Source: Tillus elongatus (lineage: Eukaryota > Arthropoda > Insecta > Coleoptera > Cleridae). Taken from it: 64,000 nt of DNA. A program made the translations under genes and the position numbers. The notes below the pieces were generated by a model. That model did no database searches. It was not told the DNA's origin and was given only the letters and a program-made list of their open reading frames with translations. Shown here piece after piece: positions 11,590-23,789 of the stretch (the stretch's first letter is position 1; each line of letters opens with the position of its first letter). The stretch spans positions 32,421,266 through 32,485,265 of the forward strand of contig OZ023267.1 of the NCBI GenBank assembly GCA_964006375.1, given 5' to 3'.

Positions 11590-14500
11590 TTTTCACGCCC
11601 GAGGAGGTACCACCCCTTGCATCAAGGGGCCGGTGAAGTCCCAACGGACGTTTCCGGTTCTGGTGTATGAGTCGGTTTCCCTTATAAACAAAAATGATGA
11701 TGGCTCCTCCTTGTACAAAAGATTACGGAGGCAAAATACACCTCCATTCGGATCTCCGGGAGAGGGGTGTACAGGGGGCGCCAGCATCGAGATTTACAAT
11801 ATCCTTCTCGAATATATGTGGCCTACATTCTAACCTGAACTCCGTCCACCGTTTCCTCTAGGCTAATAGGCCCCATCTCCTCTTCCTGACCGAAACTCAA
11901 ATCAGTGCCAAAACAGCCACTAATCACCTTAATTTCCCGGGGTATGAGCTCCTTACTTCTTTTAGATTGCATGAAGGCGTGTGCGCGTACGTCCGTAGCA
12001 ATCTACCCTGCACCAGACTCCACAACTTAGAAGCTGGAAGAAAAGCCATACTATGGATAAAACTCTCTCTCAGGGCTGCAACTAAATTCATCTGTTGCAC
12101 TTACCGGTCACCTTCTGACAACCTTGTCCAGCTCTTTGACTACCTTTCTGAAAAAAAACGACCATCTGATTTCTGAATATTCTTCCTCCGAGGTCACTGT
12201 TCTTGGTGACTTCAATGTACATAATAAGGAAGGGCTAGGATTTTCAAAAACCGATCCACAAGGAAGAGCAGCGGAGGCCTTTGCAGTCAGCAATTCTTTA
12301 GCCAATATGGTTCAGCAACCTACTTACTTTCCTCGCATCCCAACACACAGCTCAAATCCCTTGGATCTCTTTCTTACTACAAGTCCTGACTGCTATAAGA
12401 TATCAGCCACCGCCCCCCTGGGTCGCTCAGACCACGGCATGGTCACTGCTTCCTGCGCAATGCAACCTGATATCACACAGTCATCACACCCACGTATCGT
12501 TTGGCACTACAACTCCGCGAACTGGGACAAAATGCGAAATTACTTTTCCTCCTTTCCATGGGCGTCTGTCTGCTTCTTTCATCCTGACCCCTCTAATATC
12601 TCACAAAACGTCACCGAAATTATCCAAGCTGGCATGGAATTATTTATTCCACGTACACAGAAAACCTCTGCAGTCACTCAAAAGCCCTGGTTCTCTAAAT
12701 CCTGTGACAAGGCCAGACTTGAAAAGGTCAAAGCGCACAAAAAGCTTCTACACAACCCCAGTCAAGAAAACCGTAAAGCATTTAACAACCCAAGAAACCG
12801 CTATGTCCGCATTCTTTCTGAGGCAAAAACTCGTTTAATAACCACATCAAAAACAAAGTCCTCTTAAGCTCCAGCGGCAGTAAAGCCTTCTGGACTCTTG
12901 CTAAATCTATTGGGAATAATTTCTGCAAGAGCACGTTCCCACCTCTTGTCTCAGGAGATGAAATTGTTTCTACCGCCCTGGGCAAGGCTGAACTTTTTGC
13001 CTCGTTGTTCGCCGGCAATTCTACTCTCAACCCACCTCCGAATGTTTAACCATCAACAGTCCCCAATGTCGCGCATAAAATGACAGATATCATTTTCAAA
13101 ACTAGAAAGGTGCGAAAGATGCTCTCTTCTCTTAATACCAGGAGAGCCTCTGGCTTTGACGAGATCCCAGAAATTGTTCTCAAAACATGCGCACCAGAAC
13201 TTGCTCCTGTCCTGACTCGTCTGTTTCAGACATCTTACAATAGAGGCGTATTCCCTAGTAACTGGAAAACTGCTTGAGTGCAACCCGTCCCCAAGAAAGG
13301 ACCGACGGCGCTTCCTAGCAACTACAGGCCTATTTCTCTCCTTTCAGTCATCTCTAAAGTGATGGTAAAGTATATAAACACCGAATTACTAAAATTTCTT
13401 GAAAAACACAGTCTAATCCACGACAGGTAGTATGGATTCCGTCAGCGCAGATCAACTGCCGACCTCCTTTCCTTTGTCACCCATTCTTGGAACAAGTCTA
13501 TGGAACTACACGGTGAATCCCAGATTGTCGCTCTAGACATATCCAAAGCATTCGACCAGGTCTGGCACGCAGCGCTACTTAAAAAACTACCGGCCTATGG
13601 CCTACCACCAAAACTCTGTACGTGGACAGCAAATTTCCTCTCCAACCGGAGCATTTCTGTTGTCGTGGATGGCCATTCCTCTAAACTGTATCCAATTAAT
13701 GCAGGAGTTCCTCAAGGTTCAGCTTTAGCCCCTGCTTTGTTTCTTCCCCACATCAATGACCTCCTCTCTAGCACATCCAACCCAGTTCACAGTTACGCGG
13801 ACGACAGCACCATCCACTCCAATATACAATACACTAAGCCTGTCTCTTTAGCCCAACTAGATGAGGATCGCAGACTCATGGAGGGTTCTATCTCCGCGGA
13901 TCTCCAAAAAATATTAGACTGGGGAAGTAGAAATCTTGTACAATTCAACCCGACCAAATCACAGTCTTGCTTTCTTTCTCATAAGAGATAAACCTGCCCT
14001 AGACCCATCACAATAAACAACCAAGTTATTCAAAGTAATAAGTCCTTTTCACTTGTTGGCATTTCTGTGGATCGAAATCTCAATTGGCACCAACATGTCA
14101 CATCAATTGCAGAAGCGGCTGCTAAGAAATTAGGTTTCCTCTTCCGGGCTCGCAAATATTTTTCACCAGCTAAAATCTATACTTTATATACTTCACAAAT
14201 AAGACCAAACCTCGAATACTGCTCCCACATCTGGGGTGCTGCTGCCGCTTCTACACTCTCTATCCTGGACTCCATTCAAAAGAGAGCTATACGTCTCAGC
14301 GGTGACCCTACCTTTACCCAAAGGCTGCCATCCCTTGCCCACCGACGTGCCGTTGGTGAACTCTCTCTCTCTCTTTTATAGATATCTGCATGGGCACTGC
14401 TCAGAGGAGCTTTCTCCCATAGCTGCTCCACCTGCTGCCCCCAACAGATCTACCAGGGGAACAGAGCGAATGCACCCTTTTACTGTCCAAGTCACCAGAC

Positions 14501-14715
14501 ATAGAACATCTTGTTATGCCCGCTCTTTTGTCCCGAGGACTTCCAAGTTGTGGATCTCCTTGCCGGCACATGTTTTTCCTTCTCCTCCGAACCTCCAAAC
14601 CTTCAAGTCCAGAATTAACAAGTTGCCTCTTTCCTCCTTGTCGACTCCCACGGTACGATAGTATTTAGGCTGTAATCCCTCGTGGTGTGTTGTTGAAATT
14701 AAAAAAAAATACAAT
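11590..14715 (+). mobile_element. Non-LTR retrotransposon, nearly full length of EN-RT, broken
   Basis: Plus-strand element with an apurinic endonuclease then RT. The endonuclease begins near 11800 with words like LLFLTETQIS (about 11875) and continues through KFICCTYRSPSDN, VLGDFNVH (about 12200) and GRSDHGMVTA (SDH catalytic motif, about 12425). A linker follows to 12867. RT has SGFDEIPE (13150), NYRPISLLSVISK (13320), ALDISKAFDQVWHA (motif A, 13530), AGVPQGSALAPALF (13700) and HSYADDSTIHS (YADD box, 13790). The thumb and C-terminal part extend to about 14660. Stops lie at 12865, 13276, 13428 and 13989 and a frameshift near 14375. The 3' end is gttgaaattaaaaaaaaa near 14705. A second truncated copy is at 50.4 kb. 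Probably CR1/Jockey-like group; clade unresolved. Confidence 0.85.
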
Positions 14716-15189
14716 AACTTACTAAACATTTATTACTAATTACCAACATATCACAAAAATCTTACAAAAATTTCTACAGAAATACTAAAAACATTTCTGC
14801 GAAAACTTTTTCGCATTTTCTGTTAATAATTCTATTACACTCCTCCTAAATAAAAGTTATATTTAAAAGTCGTCGCATAGTTTACTTATGTCGGATGATG
14901 ACCTTTAAAATTTCCTCTCCTAGGCAACCTGATAAACTGACTAATAATTATTTCTTACCGCAAATTATGTTTAAATATCTTCAAATCGGTAGGACTGAGG
15001 TATAGGAAATGCTGATACCAATCGAAAGAACAATTAAAAGTACATGACGTAATGTTATAAAATATAGTATGTTCTATTTAAAATAAGAGTTATTATGTTT
15101 CAAAATTGCAACGATTGATCGGTCTATTTCGGACAACCTGTCTAACTTGTACTAGCTTTAGTCAATTCCAAATATTTTGTGGCATTTTA
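14716..15189. other. Unassigned non-coding DNA
   Basis: AT-rich, nothing recognised. Confidence 0.45.
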
Positions 15190-15600
15190 GAATTTGCACT
15201 TTAAAATTTTAGCTCTTCAGGTTGAAAAATAAGAGAGATACAGGTGTGTAAATTGGACAATGATTTTCAAGAAATTTTTGAAAAAACTTCAATATCTCAA
15301 AAATGGTTGAGAACAATGATATAACATTCTGGTGAAACCTACCATAAAATTTGACGGTCAATCTAGATCTGTAATAAAAAATACCATCTTCTATTTTAAA
15401 TAAGAAAGTTGACGTCTTCTTCCGGAAGTCCCATACTAACTTCAGTATTTTCAGTGATCTGTAAATTTTAAGAAACCCACCTGCGTGAATTTTCAGAATT
15501 CAATTGTGAGCCGTACTCTAGAAACGGCTAATGGAAACTCTATCGGGGACACCTGTAGAATTTCCATACCATTACGCATTTGTTGCGTATAGAATTTTAT
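15190..15600. repeat. Possible old relative of family 1
   Basis: Ends with accattacgcatttgttgcg, close to the family 1 right end accataacgcacttgctgcg. Upstream are the style of phrases found in family 1 (atatctcaaaaatgg, accaaaattt-like words). No matching left end is seen. Tentative. Confidence 0.35.
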
Positions 15601-16079
15601 TAAAATACAGAATAAACAAAACCGGATAAGGTGTACCGACTAGAAACGTATGAATATTCACTTATCTCTGCCTTGTGTAAGTAGCCAAAAAATAATAATT
15701 CATATTAAATTATTCCTTTAATCTGGATACCTATAAATGATGACATTCAGTTGTTTACCGACGTCGAAAAGATGTTCTAGAATTCAGTGTTTTATTTTAA
15801 TTTTATTATGATTGTTTTCATTTCATTTGGTCATTACTTTAATAAATTTTCGATCACGAGTACGTCGCGTCTCGTCCTGCGTTTGTTACGCGCCTAGTCA
15901 GTTTTCAAACAGTTTGTTGGACATCTTAGTTTAGCGATATTTCATTTGACCTAGCAGCCAACATAGATGAAAATAGCTGGTACATCGAGTGTTTTTGCGC
16001 GTTTCCACCCTTTTCTCTTATTAAAATCGAGTGAAGTGATAACTAAATAAGAGGCCTAATTATCGACTCGTTCATAAAT
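15601..16079. other. Unassigned non-coding DNA
   Basis: Nothing recognised between the possible family 1 relative and the 3' tail of the next retroelement. Confidence 0.4.
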
Positions 16080-17348
16080 AATGTATAATGTATAATGTAT
16101 ATATTAACAATGAAACAGGCCAATGTCACCTGAATGACACAGGGATGTTAATGTACGTCAAAAAATTAACAATAAGAACGACAATAGCACACACAATAAG
16201 CATAACAATTAAGGAAAATTTTTTCTTAAATAATACAAAACAAAGATACTTATAAAACACACTTATAACGTTTATAACGTTCAAAAGATAAGAGCTGCAG
16301 AATCCAGATCCAATTCCAATATTGTTTTTTAGAGTCACCAGGTGCACTAGGTTTATAGTTTATACTATGGCAACTACACTACAAACAAAGTGTTCATATT
16401 ATAAGAATTTAAAAACAGAAGATAGTTAATGGTAGTTTATGTGTAAAAATCATCCACCGAGTAGCACGTCTTGTTTATAAGAATCGTTTTCACTTTTTTT
16501 TAAAAGCTGGTAAAGTGTCAACATTCCGTACATCTTCCGGCAACGCATTATACAACTTGCAGCCATTGTAAAACAGTGATTTTTGGTACAGAGCTGTGCG
16601 ATGTTTGTCAGTTTGCAGGTTATTTCTACCTCTTGTGGTATATCCATGTTCCACTGCATTGCGTGTGTATTTGGTTTTGTTTTGAAAAACATGGGTTAGC
16701 ACTTCCATGATGTATATGCTGGGGAGTGTAAGGATACCCTGTTCTTTAAAAGTGTTTCTGCAAGTGTGTCTATGAGGGATATTGAATATGATCCTCATCA
16801 CTTGCTTTTGTTGTTTAAAAACTCGGTTTACTTCACTTGCTAATCCCCAGTGCGTAATACCAAACCTTAGTTGTGAGTAGAAACACGCATAATACAGTGA
16901 CAACACAGTAAAGGTACTGCATCTTTGGGTAAGTGTTCTTATTGCATATGTAACGGATGAGATTCGCGAGCAAAGTTGATCGATGTGAACATTCCATTTT
17001 AACTCACTATCGATATGAAGTCCTAGTAGTTTTGTAGATGGCTGCAAGGTTACAGTTTGGCCATCAAGTTCTACGCTTTGTACAGTACCTTTTTTTGATT
17101 TTGAAGATTTAAAAAAACACGCAAGCTGTTTTATCCTTGTTAAGTGCAAGCTTGTTTTTATCGACCCAATTGGTTAGACTTTTGAGGGTTTTGTCAGAAT
17201 CAGCCATAATGTGCTCAACACTATGTCCACCTATCAAAAAGTTGGTATCATCGGCATAGGAGGCGACCGTTCTTTTGTTATCTGGATTGATGTTGTTTTC
17301 AGATTGGTGCGTGATGTACTGAATAACTAGTGTGTTTCGTAGGTGCAA
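16080..17348 (-). mobile_element. CR1/Jockey-like non-LTR retrotransposon, 5'-truncated at the RT catalytic box
   Basis: Minus strand. 17348-17109 has VASYADDTNFLIGG with the YADD box. After a frameshift in an A/T run near 17107-17113 the reading continues in 17149-16490 with TKLLGLHIDSELKWNVHID, the conserved post-palm word. It goes on through YYACFYSQLRFGITHWG and a C-terminus YNALPEDVRNVDTL. The insertion begins just upstream of YADD, so only the distal third of RT and the 3' UTR remain. The 3' end is a short tandem of tacatta on the element strand (16080-16105), a simple-repeat tail. It is a pseudogene. Confidence 0.8.
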
Positions 17349-17349
17349 G

Positions 17350-18394
17350 TGAACTTTCTATGGTTTTCGGATCTTGCATGACGTGATGATCTCCTTCGAG
17401 GGTAGGCGTAGGAAGCTAGAAGTTTTTGGATAGGTATGTTCTAAGTTGAATTTTCTCGTTGAATAATTTCCCTTTTCTTCCTAAACCTGCTCTATATAGC
17501 AACTATATAACGGAAAGTTAATTATAAACTATTAACTAATTTTAAACTCGGTTGCAATATATTAACAAAAGGGATAAGAGGTAACAATATTTAGTTGGGT
17601 TAAAACAGTGTTGTTTAGAATATGTAGGCACAGTCATCCATAAATTCAAGCGCAATTTTAAAACTTTCGCAAGTTACTAACCAACTATGTTGTTCAATTA
17701 ATTAAAAACTATTTAAATAGTAATGTTCAGAGATGTATTCTCCCGTTTATTATTCAGACTGCAAATCCGAAACCCCGTATTACCTTGTGCAACTAAATAT
17801 GCAACAGTGGTAAATATAAAAAGCTGTAAAACTGCGTGTGGTTATTAAATATTCATTTTAAGAAAGAGACACTGGTTATTAAAATAATGATGAACTGCAC
17901 AGGACCGGACCTGCTCTATCCATCTTTTTTTAAATCAATAGTTCTAACGAGATATGCATATACTCTCATATGCGTCTAACTTTTGCGATTGCCTGACCTT
18001 TTTATTAATTTTGATTCAGTCAGCGACTTTTCCATCATAAAATGAAAAAACTTGGATGCTCTGAAGAGATTCTTATAAACAAAAGCTGCTATTTTAATAT
18101 GACAAAAATAGGTTTGAACCCGCCCAATAATTTGCTCAGGAAATAAATTAAGTTGCATTGTTTATAATAGTGTATTTTAGATATAGATCGCACAATGTGT
18201 CGCGCAAATAAGCTTCCGCTGGTGTATGTAAGAGGCACAATTTAGTTGCAAGTGTAATGCCTAATTAAATAAACGTCAAACATTTTCAGGGAGTGACACT
18301 ACAGATTTTGTTAAAATTTCCGGACCCTCCTAATTCTCAAATACTCCACTCTTGTTCATACAACTTCTCTCCACTTAGGGTTCACTATTACAAA
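17350..18394. other. Unassigned non-coding DNA
   Basis: AT-rich, no recognisable feature. Short frames here show no similarity I can place. Confidence 0.45.
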
Positions 18395-18440
18395 ATTTAT
18401 GAACATTCGCTATGATAACCCACTTGCTGCGTCCCAACTT
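18395..18440. repeat. Right-end scrap of family 1 module A
   Basis: gaacattcgctatgataacc followed by cacttgctgcgtccc matches the inverted end of the family 1 copies at 36.4 and 62.6 kb. The rest of the element is absent or unrecognisable upstream. Confidence 0.55.
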
Positions 18441-19689
18441 TTCTGGTATCTACATTACGTCTACTCAATATCTCAAATGTATTTGTTCTGTCTACACAGT
18501 CAAATCCTTTTTGATGTCAAAAAAGCAAAGGTACATCGCCTTGTTCGTTTCAATTATTATTTCTATTCATTGCCTTAGTATAATCATTTATTTCCTACCC
18601 TAACAAACATCCGAAACTCTCTGCTAAAGCTAGGTCTTTTTTGAAATGTTAAAAATGGCAAATTGATGTCTTAAAACAATGCGCTAAACTTTTATACAAA
18701 GAACATTAAAAGACGATTTTGTTGGCACATAAGAAGTAGTTAAACAATCTAAACTTCAGGGAACAGATCAAGGATTTAGCTGAAAATATTACCATAGTAC
18801 TGCTGGGTTATTTCTCTAGAGAACGCAGAAGAGCTCGTTATAATGCATGTGTCTGCCTCTGTGAATAAATTCGATCCTCGATTGCTATAAACGAGCTCAT
18901 CCTCTGGCATTTTAGTTTCTTTAGTTTTCAATTTCAGACCATAAAATGTGTCTGAAAATTAAATATTCAAGCTTTCCAATACTTTTATTACATTCTGCAG
19001 CTCTAATATTTGTTTAAAACTTTTCAGTGTTTCACATTTACTTGGCTGAAATTTTAAATAGTTCCTATGAAAACCGAAATAGGTTTATGTTACTGTAACA
19101 GGGCTAATACTCTTCTGGACGTCTTTGGGGGATGTTTTTAACCGTTTTTTATCAAGAAAGGCTTAAGTACTTCTCGTAATATCAAGTTTTAAAATGCATG
19201 TAGCGCGATTAAAATCTGACCTATAATGAGCTACAACTCCACAAACAGACGCGAGATAATAAAATAATAGTCAAATCATTCATTGTATATAACTAAGGAC
19301 AGATCCCGATTCAACACCCAAGGCCGCTGACTAATGGAAAATGTAACAGAAGCGCAATAGAAATAGTAGATTAATCATGGATTGGTAAACAACTAGGACC
19401 AACTTAGTAAACCCAGACCACCTGCAGATATCATCTTTAAAACAGCCAACTTGTGTGAAAACCGCCTTGCCAGCCACGCTACACCATAGAATATATAGGG
19501 GAGTATCCAGACCATGGACAGGCATTCCTACATTTCTATTACTAGAGTCTTCAGTTAAACTTGTCATCTTGTCATTTAATTGTATTTTATATCAATAATC
19601 ATTTTGTGTGTATTTTATTAAGTCAATAAATTCTTTTGAAAAGTCAAGTGTGTTAAACATCCAGTCAAATACATAAACGTCCTCCTTGC
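18441..19689. other. Unassigned non-coding DNA
   Basis: No protein similarity or repeat recognised by eye. Confidence 0.45.
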
Positions 19690-19949
19690 GCCACGGACTA
19701 TAAAAACATGTCGGCCTGTCATATTGACAGGCCAAAAAGCTCAGTTCGCGAGGCAAGTAACTTACAATTGGACTAGAAGTTCGCGGGTGCAAGTCCCGTA
19801 TTCAGACAGTCGGATTTTTTTACTATAATGTTGCAACGCCGGCTTCTGGTGAGTTGTGGGTGGTATCATTTGTGTACATGTATGTGTAAGCTCCACCCGC
19901 ACAAGTCTAAGACTTGTGGATGCGGAGTTTGTCTACTGTGTTGTTATTA

Positions 19950-20035
<86 letters not shown>
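19690..20035 (+). mobile_element. Possible tRNA-derived SINE with (ATT)n tail
   Basis: A tRNA-like head at about 19725-19805 has aaagctcagttcgcgagg (A-box-like), an arm and gcgggtgcaagtcccgt (B-box-like: GGTGCAAGTCC). It is followed by about 130 bp of unique sequence and a long (ATT)n run. The layout of tRNA-like head, body and simple tail fits a SINE, but a second copy was not found in the window and no target duplication was seen. Confidence 0.4.
19941..20035. repeat. (ATT)n microsatellite
   Basis: Trinucleotide run of about 95 bp with minor interruption at its start. It generates spurious poly-Tyr and poly-Ile reading frames. Confidence 0.97.
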
Positions 20036-20599
20036 GTGGACTTTAGCCTGAAGGGCTTTCAAACTCATTGAGAGGGTAACATTCACTCATCCCAGGTATC
20101 TCAGATACTAAAGCCCAGATAGATCCCTTTCCAAGTTATCGGCACTGAACGACAACGCGACACATCCTCATTTCCCAAGAATCTCCGCGCGGCGTGGGCA
20201 TTTGGAAGCATTATCTCCTTCTAAATATGGGTAAATATCACATAATGGGCCAAATCGAGTCCTTGCTCCCTAATGGGTCAGGTTTGACAGTAGATTAGTA
20301 TTCAAACAATAGTGTTGTGTACTTTGGGCTTCACTTAACAGAATTGCCAGCATATTTGTACATACTTATGTTTATTTATTTAACAATAAACAATTTTGTA
20401 CAAAAAAAAAACGTCATTCCGGTGATTGTCCCTTCTTATAAAATTGTATGTTAACCATGTTGTTTTACAGTTAAATAAGCAATTAGATATTATTTAGTTT
20501 TGCGTGGTATTAGATACACTTATTACAAATCCGAGTTACAATATAAGGGAAATGCATTCTGTTTATGTCACATACAATAATATACCAAATTATGTTGTA
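20036..20599. other. Unassigned non-coding DNA
   Basis: GC is slightly higher at 20040-20290, suggesting an old element, but no protein or repeat is recognised. Confidence 0.4.
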
Positions 20600-20944
20600 A
20601 AACATTGTGTAATATCGGTAATGGTAACGTTTGTTATCCTACCTCGGTATCTAACGCATTGAACACAATGTTCTTGATAGAGAAGAAGCGCGGGTGTGTG
20701 TAGTGTCAAACGTAAGTGGTTAGTTTTTTATAAACTGCTTGTTTTTTTATGCATGACTTATTAATTCAATAATTAATAGGGTATACTTATTAGCTGTCAA
20801 TTCGGTAAGACAAATTATAATCAAAATAATGAAGTTAAATCAAAATCATACTTTCTCCATGAGTCAACCGAAAGACGCAAACCTTAACCTCGCTTTTGAG
20901 ACCAATGTTATAGAAATGAAAGGTGAAGTTATTCGAGTTGTAAT

Positions 20945-21020
20945 AATGTCAATTTGGTAATGGTCATTTCGGTAATTTGTACATTACCGAAATCATCATT
21001 TGTTACCGAATTGACAATTT
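20945..21020. repeat. Left cluster of ATTTCGGTAA / TTACCGAAAT motifs (palindromic)
   Basis: Contains tgtcaatttggtaatgg, catttcggtaatttgtac, attaccgaaatcatc and gttaccgaattgaca, so the motif occurs in both orientations and can fold on itself. Related single copies occur near 20607 and 20797. Confidence 0.75.
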
Positions 21021-22514
21021 TTGTTATTGTGTATTTCAGAATAAGAAACCAAAAGATGTGGAAAACCAGAAACAGTGTAAAAGATGATAAAACAAGAAAG
21101 AATCTGAAAAAGAGAAAAACAGAAATAGACTAAGAAAATTCCGTGACAAGATGACAGAAGAGCAGTTGGCGGAAAACGGCGGAAGGATCGAGAAAGATAT
21201 TGGAAGAAGAAAGAAGAGAGAATAGTTAAAGGTATAAAAGACTGCACAGACAAAGGAAAGGCAGCCAAGAGAATGATCTGGAGAAAAGCTAGTGAAAAAC
21301 ACATGCAAAAAGTAAGGATACCATGAGACTTAGAAACACCATCACATTCAGAAGATGAACTAATAATAAATGTAGATGAATTAATATAAAGTCGTAAATC
21401 GAGAAGACACAGCGGTCTGAAAAAGGTAAGACGCGATAGAACAAAAGCATATAAGCGTCTTAAAAAGGTCGAAGAGACTATTCAGACCCTACAGAGTAAG
21501 GTTGAAAAATACAGGAAGCGACTTAACCGGCTTTTTAAAAGGAAACTTGACACATCAAAAGAAATATCTCCTGGCACAAAAGTCAGAAAGACGAAAAAGG
21601 CTATTGTGTACCTCAGGATGTGAAAAGTGGTCTACTTTTTGGGGAAGTATTAGAACAACAGCTGCTAAACAACTTACACCAAACAAGCAACGAAAGAAAT
21701 AAGCAGATTAAAAGAAAAGCTGTAAGTGGACGAATGTTGAAAAAATATTGCGTGGTTGGGGAAGCAAAACAAATTCTTAGCTACAAAATTAGTAGAAAGT
21801 TTAAAAATCATATCGATTTTTGTCAATATGAGCGAAAAATAAGGAATCGGGAAATAACAGAGAAATTGAAAACAACTATAATTACATTTTTAGAAAAAGA
21901 GAGAAACTCTGAAATACGCATTAGGAAAAAAGACTACATCTTAAAAAACAAAATCTGCAAACAAAAGAATTATACTGCATCTGATGAAGACTCTTAGAAT
22001 AAATTTTTAGCTGAAACCAGTTTCAGAGTTTCATTTAGAACATCTAGTCGTTTTAGCCCGTTTTGGGTTGTACGTCCCAAATGATCGGATCGAGAAACGT
22101 GTAGCTGCATTAAGCACGCAAATTTTCAATTGTTGGTAAACAAATTATATTTGAATAAAATACTTGAAACTAAAAACGTAGAAACGGTTATAGCTCCTAC
22201 AGTTTGCAATATTAACAGGATGAATTGTATGTTTTCCGGGTGTACGCAGTGCAAAAAGAATGGTCTAACTGTTCATCAAGTTCAGCTGGTTCTTCTGGAC
22301 AAAGTTATTGTTATCGAACAATGGAATTCAATGACTGAGAACAGAAGTATAAAAGGTCAAACTAAAGCAATCAAAAGAATGCCAAAAACTCCAGAAGTCG
22401 ATGAAAATTTCCAATTCAATACAAATATTAAATAAACAGTTGCCGTCTTTCAAGAAACACTTGTTCATCATGAAACACCAGATGAAGCAAATGCATGCTT
22501 GTAAGGCTAACCTT

Positions 22515-22570
22515 TTGCGGTGCTATCGGGGCGGCAAGGCCGCGGACGAGCCCTGAGGGAACAAAAAAAA
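22515..22570 (+). mobile_element. 56-bp poly(A) retroposon with perfect target duplication
   Basis: A GC-rich 46-bp segment (ttgcggtgctatcggggcgg through gccctgaggga) ends in an A-rich tail. It is flanked by identical 12-bp repeats aaggctaacctt at 22503-22514 and 22571-22582. This is the signature of an L1-type, poly(A)-primed retroposition of a severely 5'-truncated RNA. The base composition is unlike its surroundings. I could not identify the source RNA; a structured non-coding RNA is possible. Confidence 0.75.
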
Positions 22571-23544
22571 AAGGCTAACCTTCAGAGCCATAACATAATG
22601 ATTCAGACTGATTTTTCTGAAAATTATATCCTTAAATATGCTAGAGGTACAATCGATGCTTTTCGGAGCATCAAAGAAACGGCTGTCTCTTCATACCGGT
22701 ATTTACTTTACCATCAAACATACCACAGATCCCATCCATTATGGAGGTCTACCAAATAAGTTTGTCCAGAGATAATTGCCGTCAATTGTTTTTAAGACAC
22801 GTTAGCTGTTTTGATTGTGGATTTGGCACACAATGTACTCACTTTGCTACGAAACAATCACCGTTCTAAATTTTGCCCGAAGCCGAAGGTATCCTTTTGA
22901 TGATGTTAAGTTGCAATTAGAGATTTGTGTAAAATTATTTCGACCATTTTTGTACATGTTCTGCATGTAAGCATTATGCTTTTTCTCAACAGCTCTTTAG
23001 GTAATCTTGCTGGATCCTCTACGTTCACAGGTTCGATGGAGACTTCGAAGCCATCAATGAATATTTACCCAAGACGGGATTTCAAGAATAAAACAACCAC
23101 TGTATGAATACGTTTCCACTGCACTCTCAACTTTTACGAAGAAAATACTGGAATGAGATGTATTTCTTGCTGCAGAACTTATCACATGAAATGTGTAGTA
23201 CACCATAAGCTATCTATAAAAAATAACATTATTTTGTGCAATAGTTGTGACAAAAATCAGGGCTAACATGGATTGTTATCTCAAAAATACTTATGGAATT
23301 AAGTTGGTTTTTAGTATACACATAAGTATTTGTTTTGTTTTGCATTTGTGTTCAGTTCTGTTTTCGAAAAGTTTTGCTAAAAAAATGTGAGAATAGGATG
23401 TTTGTTTTCTTAAATTTCATATCCTAAACTATTCTTTGAGTTTTATCTTTTCAATTAATTTTGTATAGGAAAGGTTTCGCTTAAATATGTTTAAAAATAT
23501 GACAGTCGTTTGTTTTATCAAATTTCAATCCTACACTAAATAAC

Positions 23545-23655
23545 TCCCTTCGAATTTTGCCGAAATAATATATACGTTGCCGAAATGATATTTGATTACC
23601 GAAATGATATATTCATTACCGAAATGAGTTAATCATTACCGAAATGACTTTCACT
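23545..23655 (+). repeat. Right cluster of direct TACCGAAATGA repeats
   Basis: Five successive copies: gccgaaataata, gccgaaatgata, taccgaaatgata, taccgaaatgag and taccgaaatgac, spaced about 17-26 bp. They match the left cluster and may be sub-terminal binding repeats of the element between them. Confidence 0.75.
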
Positions 23656-23789
23656 TAAATCATAAATAAAATGTAAAGAAACACTGTATGATCGCTCCTG
23701 GTGTTGAAAACACTTAGAACAGACTTAGTTACACAGCTTTGTGATTTTGTTTGCAAATAAGAAAGAAAATATGTTTCAATTTTTTCTCA

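Larger units (their letters stand above)
20600..23660 (+). mobile_element. Decayed element coding for a basic coiled-coil / Cys-rich / PHD-finger protein
   Basis: Plus-strand remnants appear in order. 21100-21330 is a Lys/Arg/Glu-rich stretch (words like KFRDKMTEEQLAEN) and SHSEDE. 21438-21540 is a probable coiled coil (KRLKKVEETIQTLQSKVEKY). 21620-21997 encodes GEVLEQQLLNNLHQTSN and more. At about 22040-22260 are SPFWVVRP, DRETCSCIKHAN and CMFSGCTQCKKN, probably metal-binding. IIQTDFSENYILKYA lies at about 22598-22645. At 23125-23265 a PHD-like finger has C-x2-C, H-x2-C and C-x2-C spacing (MRCISCCRTYHMKCV). This order matches a protein family I recognise as repetitive in hemipteran and other invertebrate genomes, but I cannot name its superfamily. 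Stops and frameshifts are frequent and a 56-bp retroposon interrupts it. Flanks carry TTACCGAAATGA-type repeats. The host-gene alternative is unlikely given the decay. Confidence 0.6.

Noticed and set aside
19828..20071. Poly-Tyr and poly-Ile frames
   Set aside because: Translations of the (ATT)n tract.
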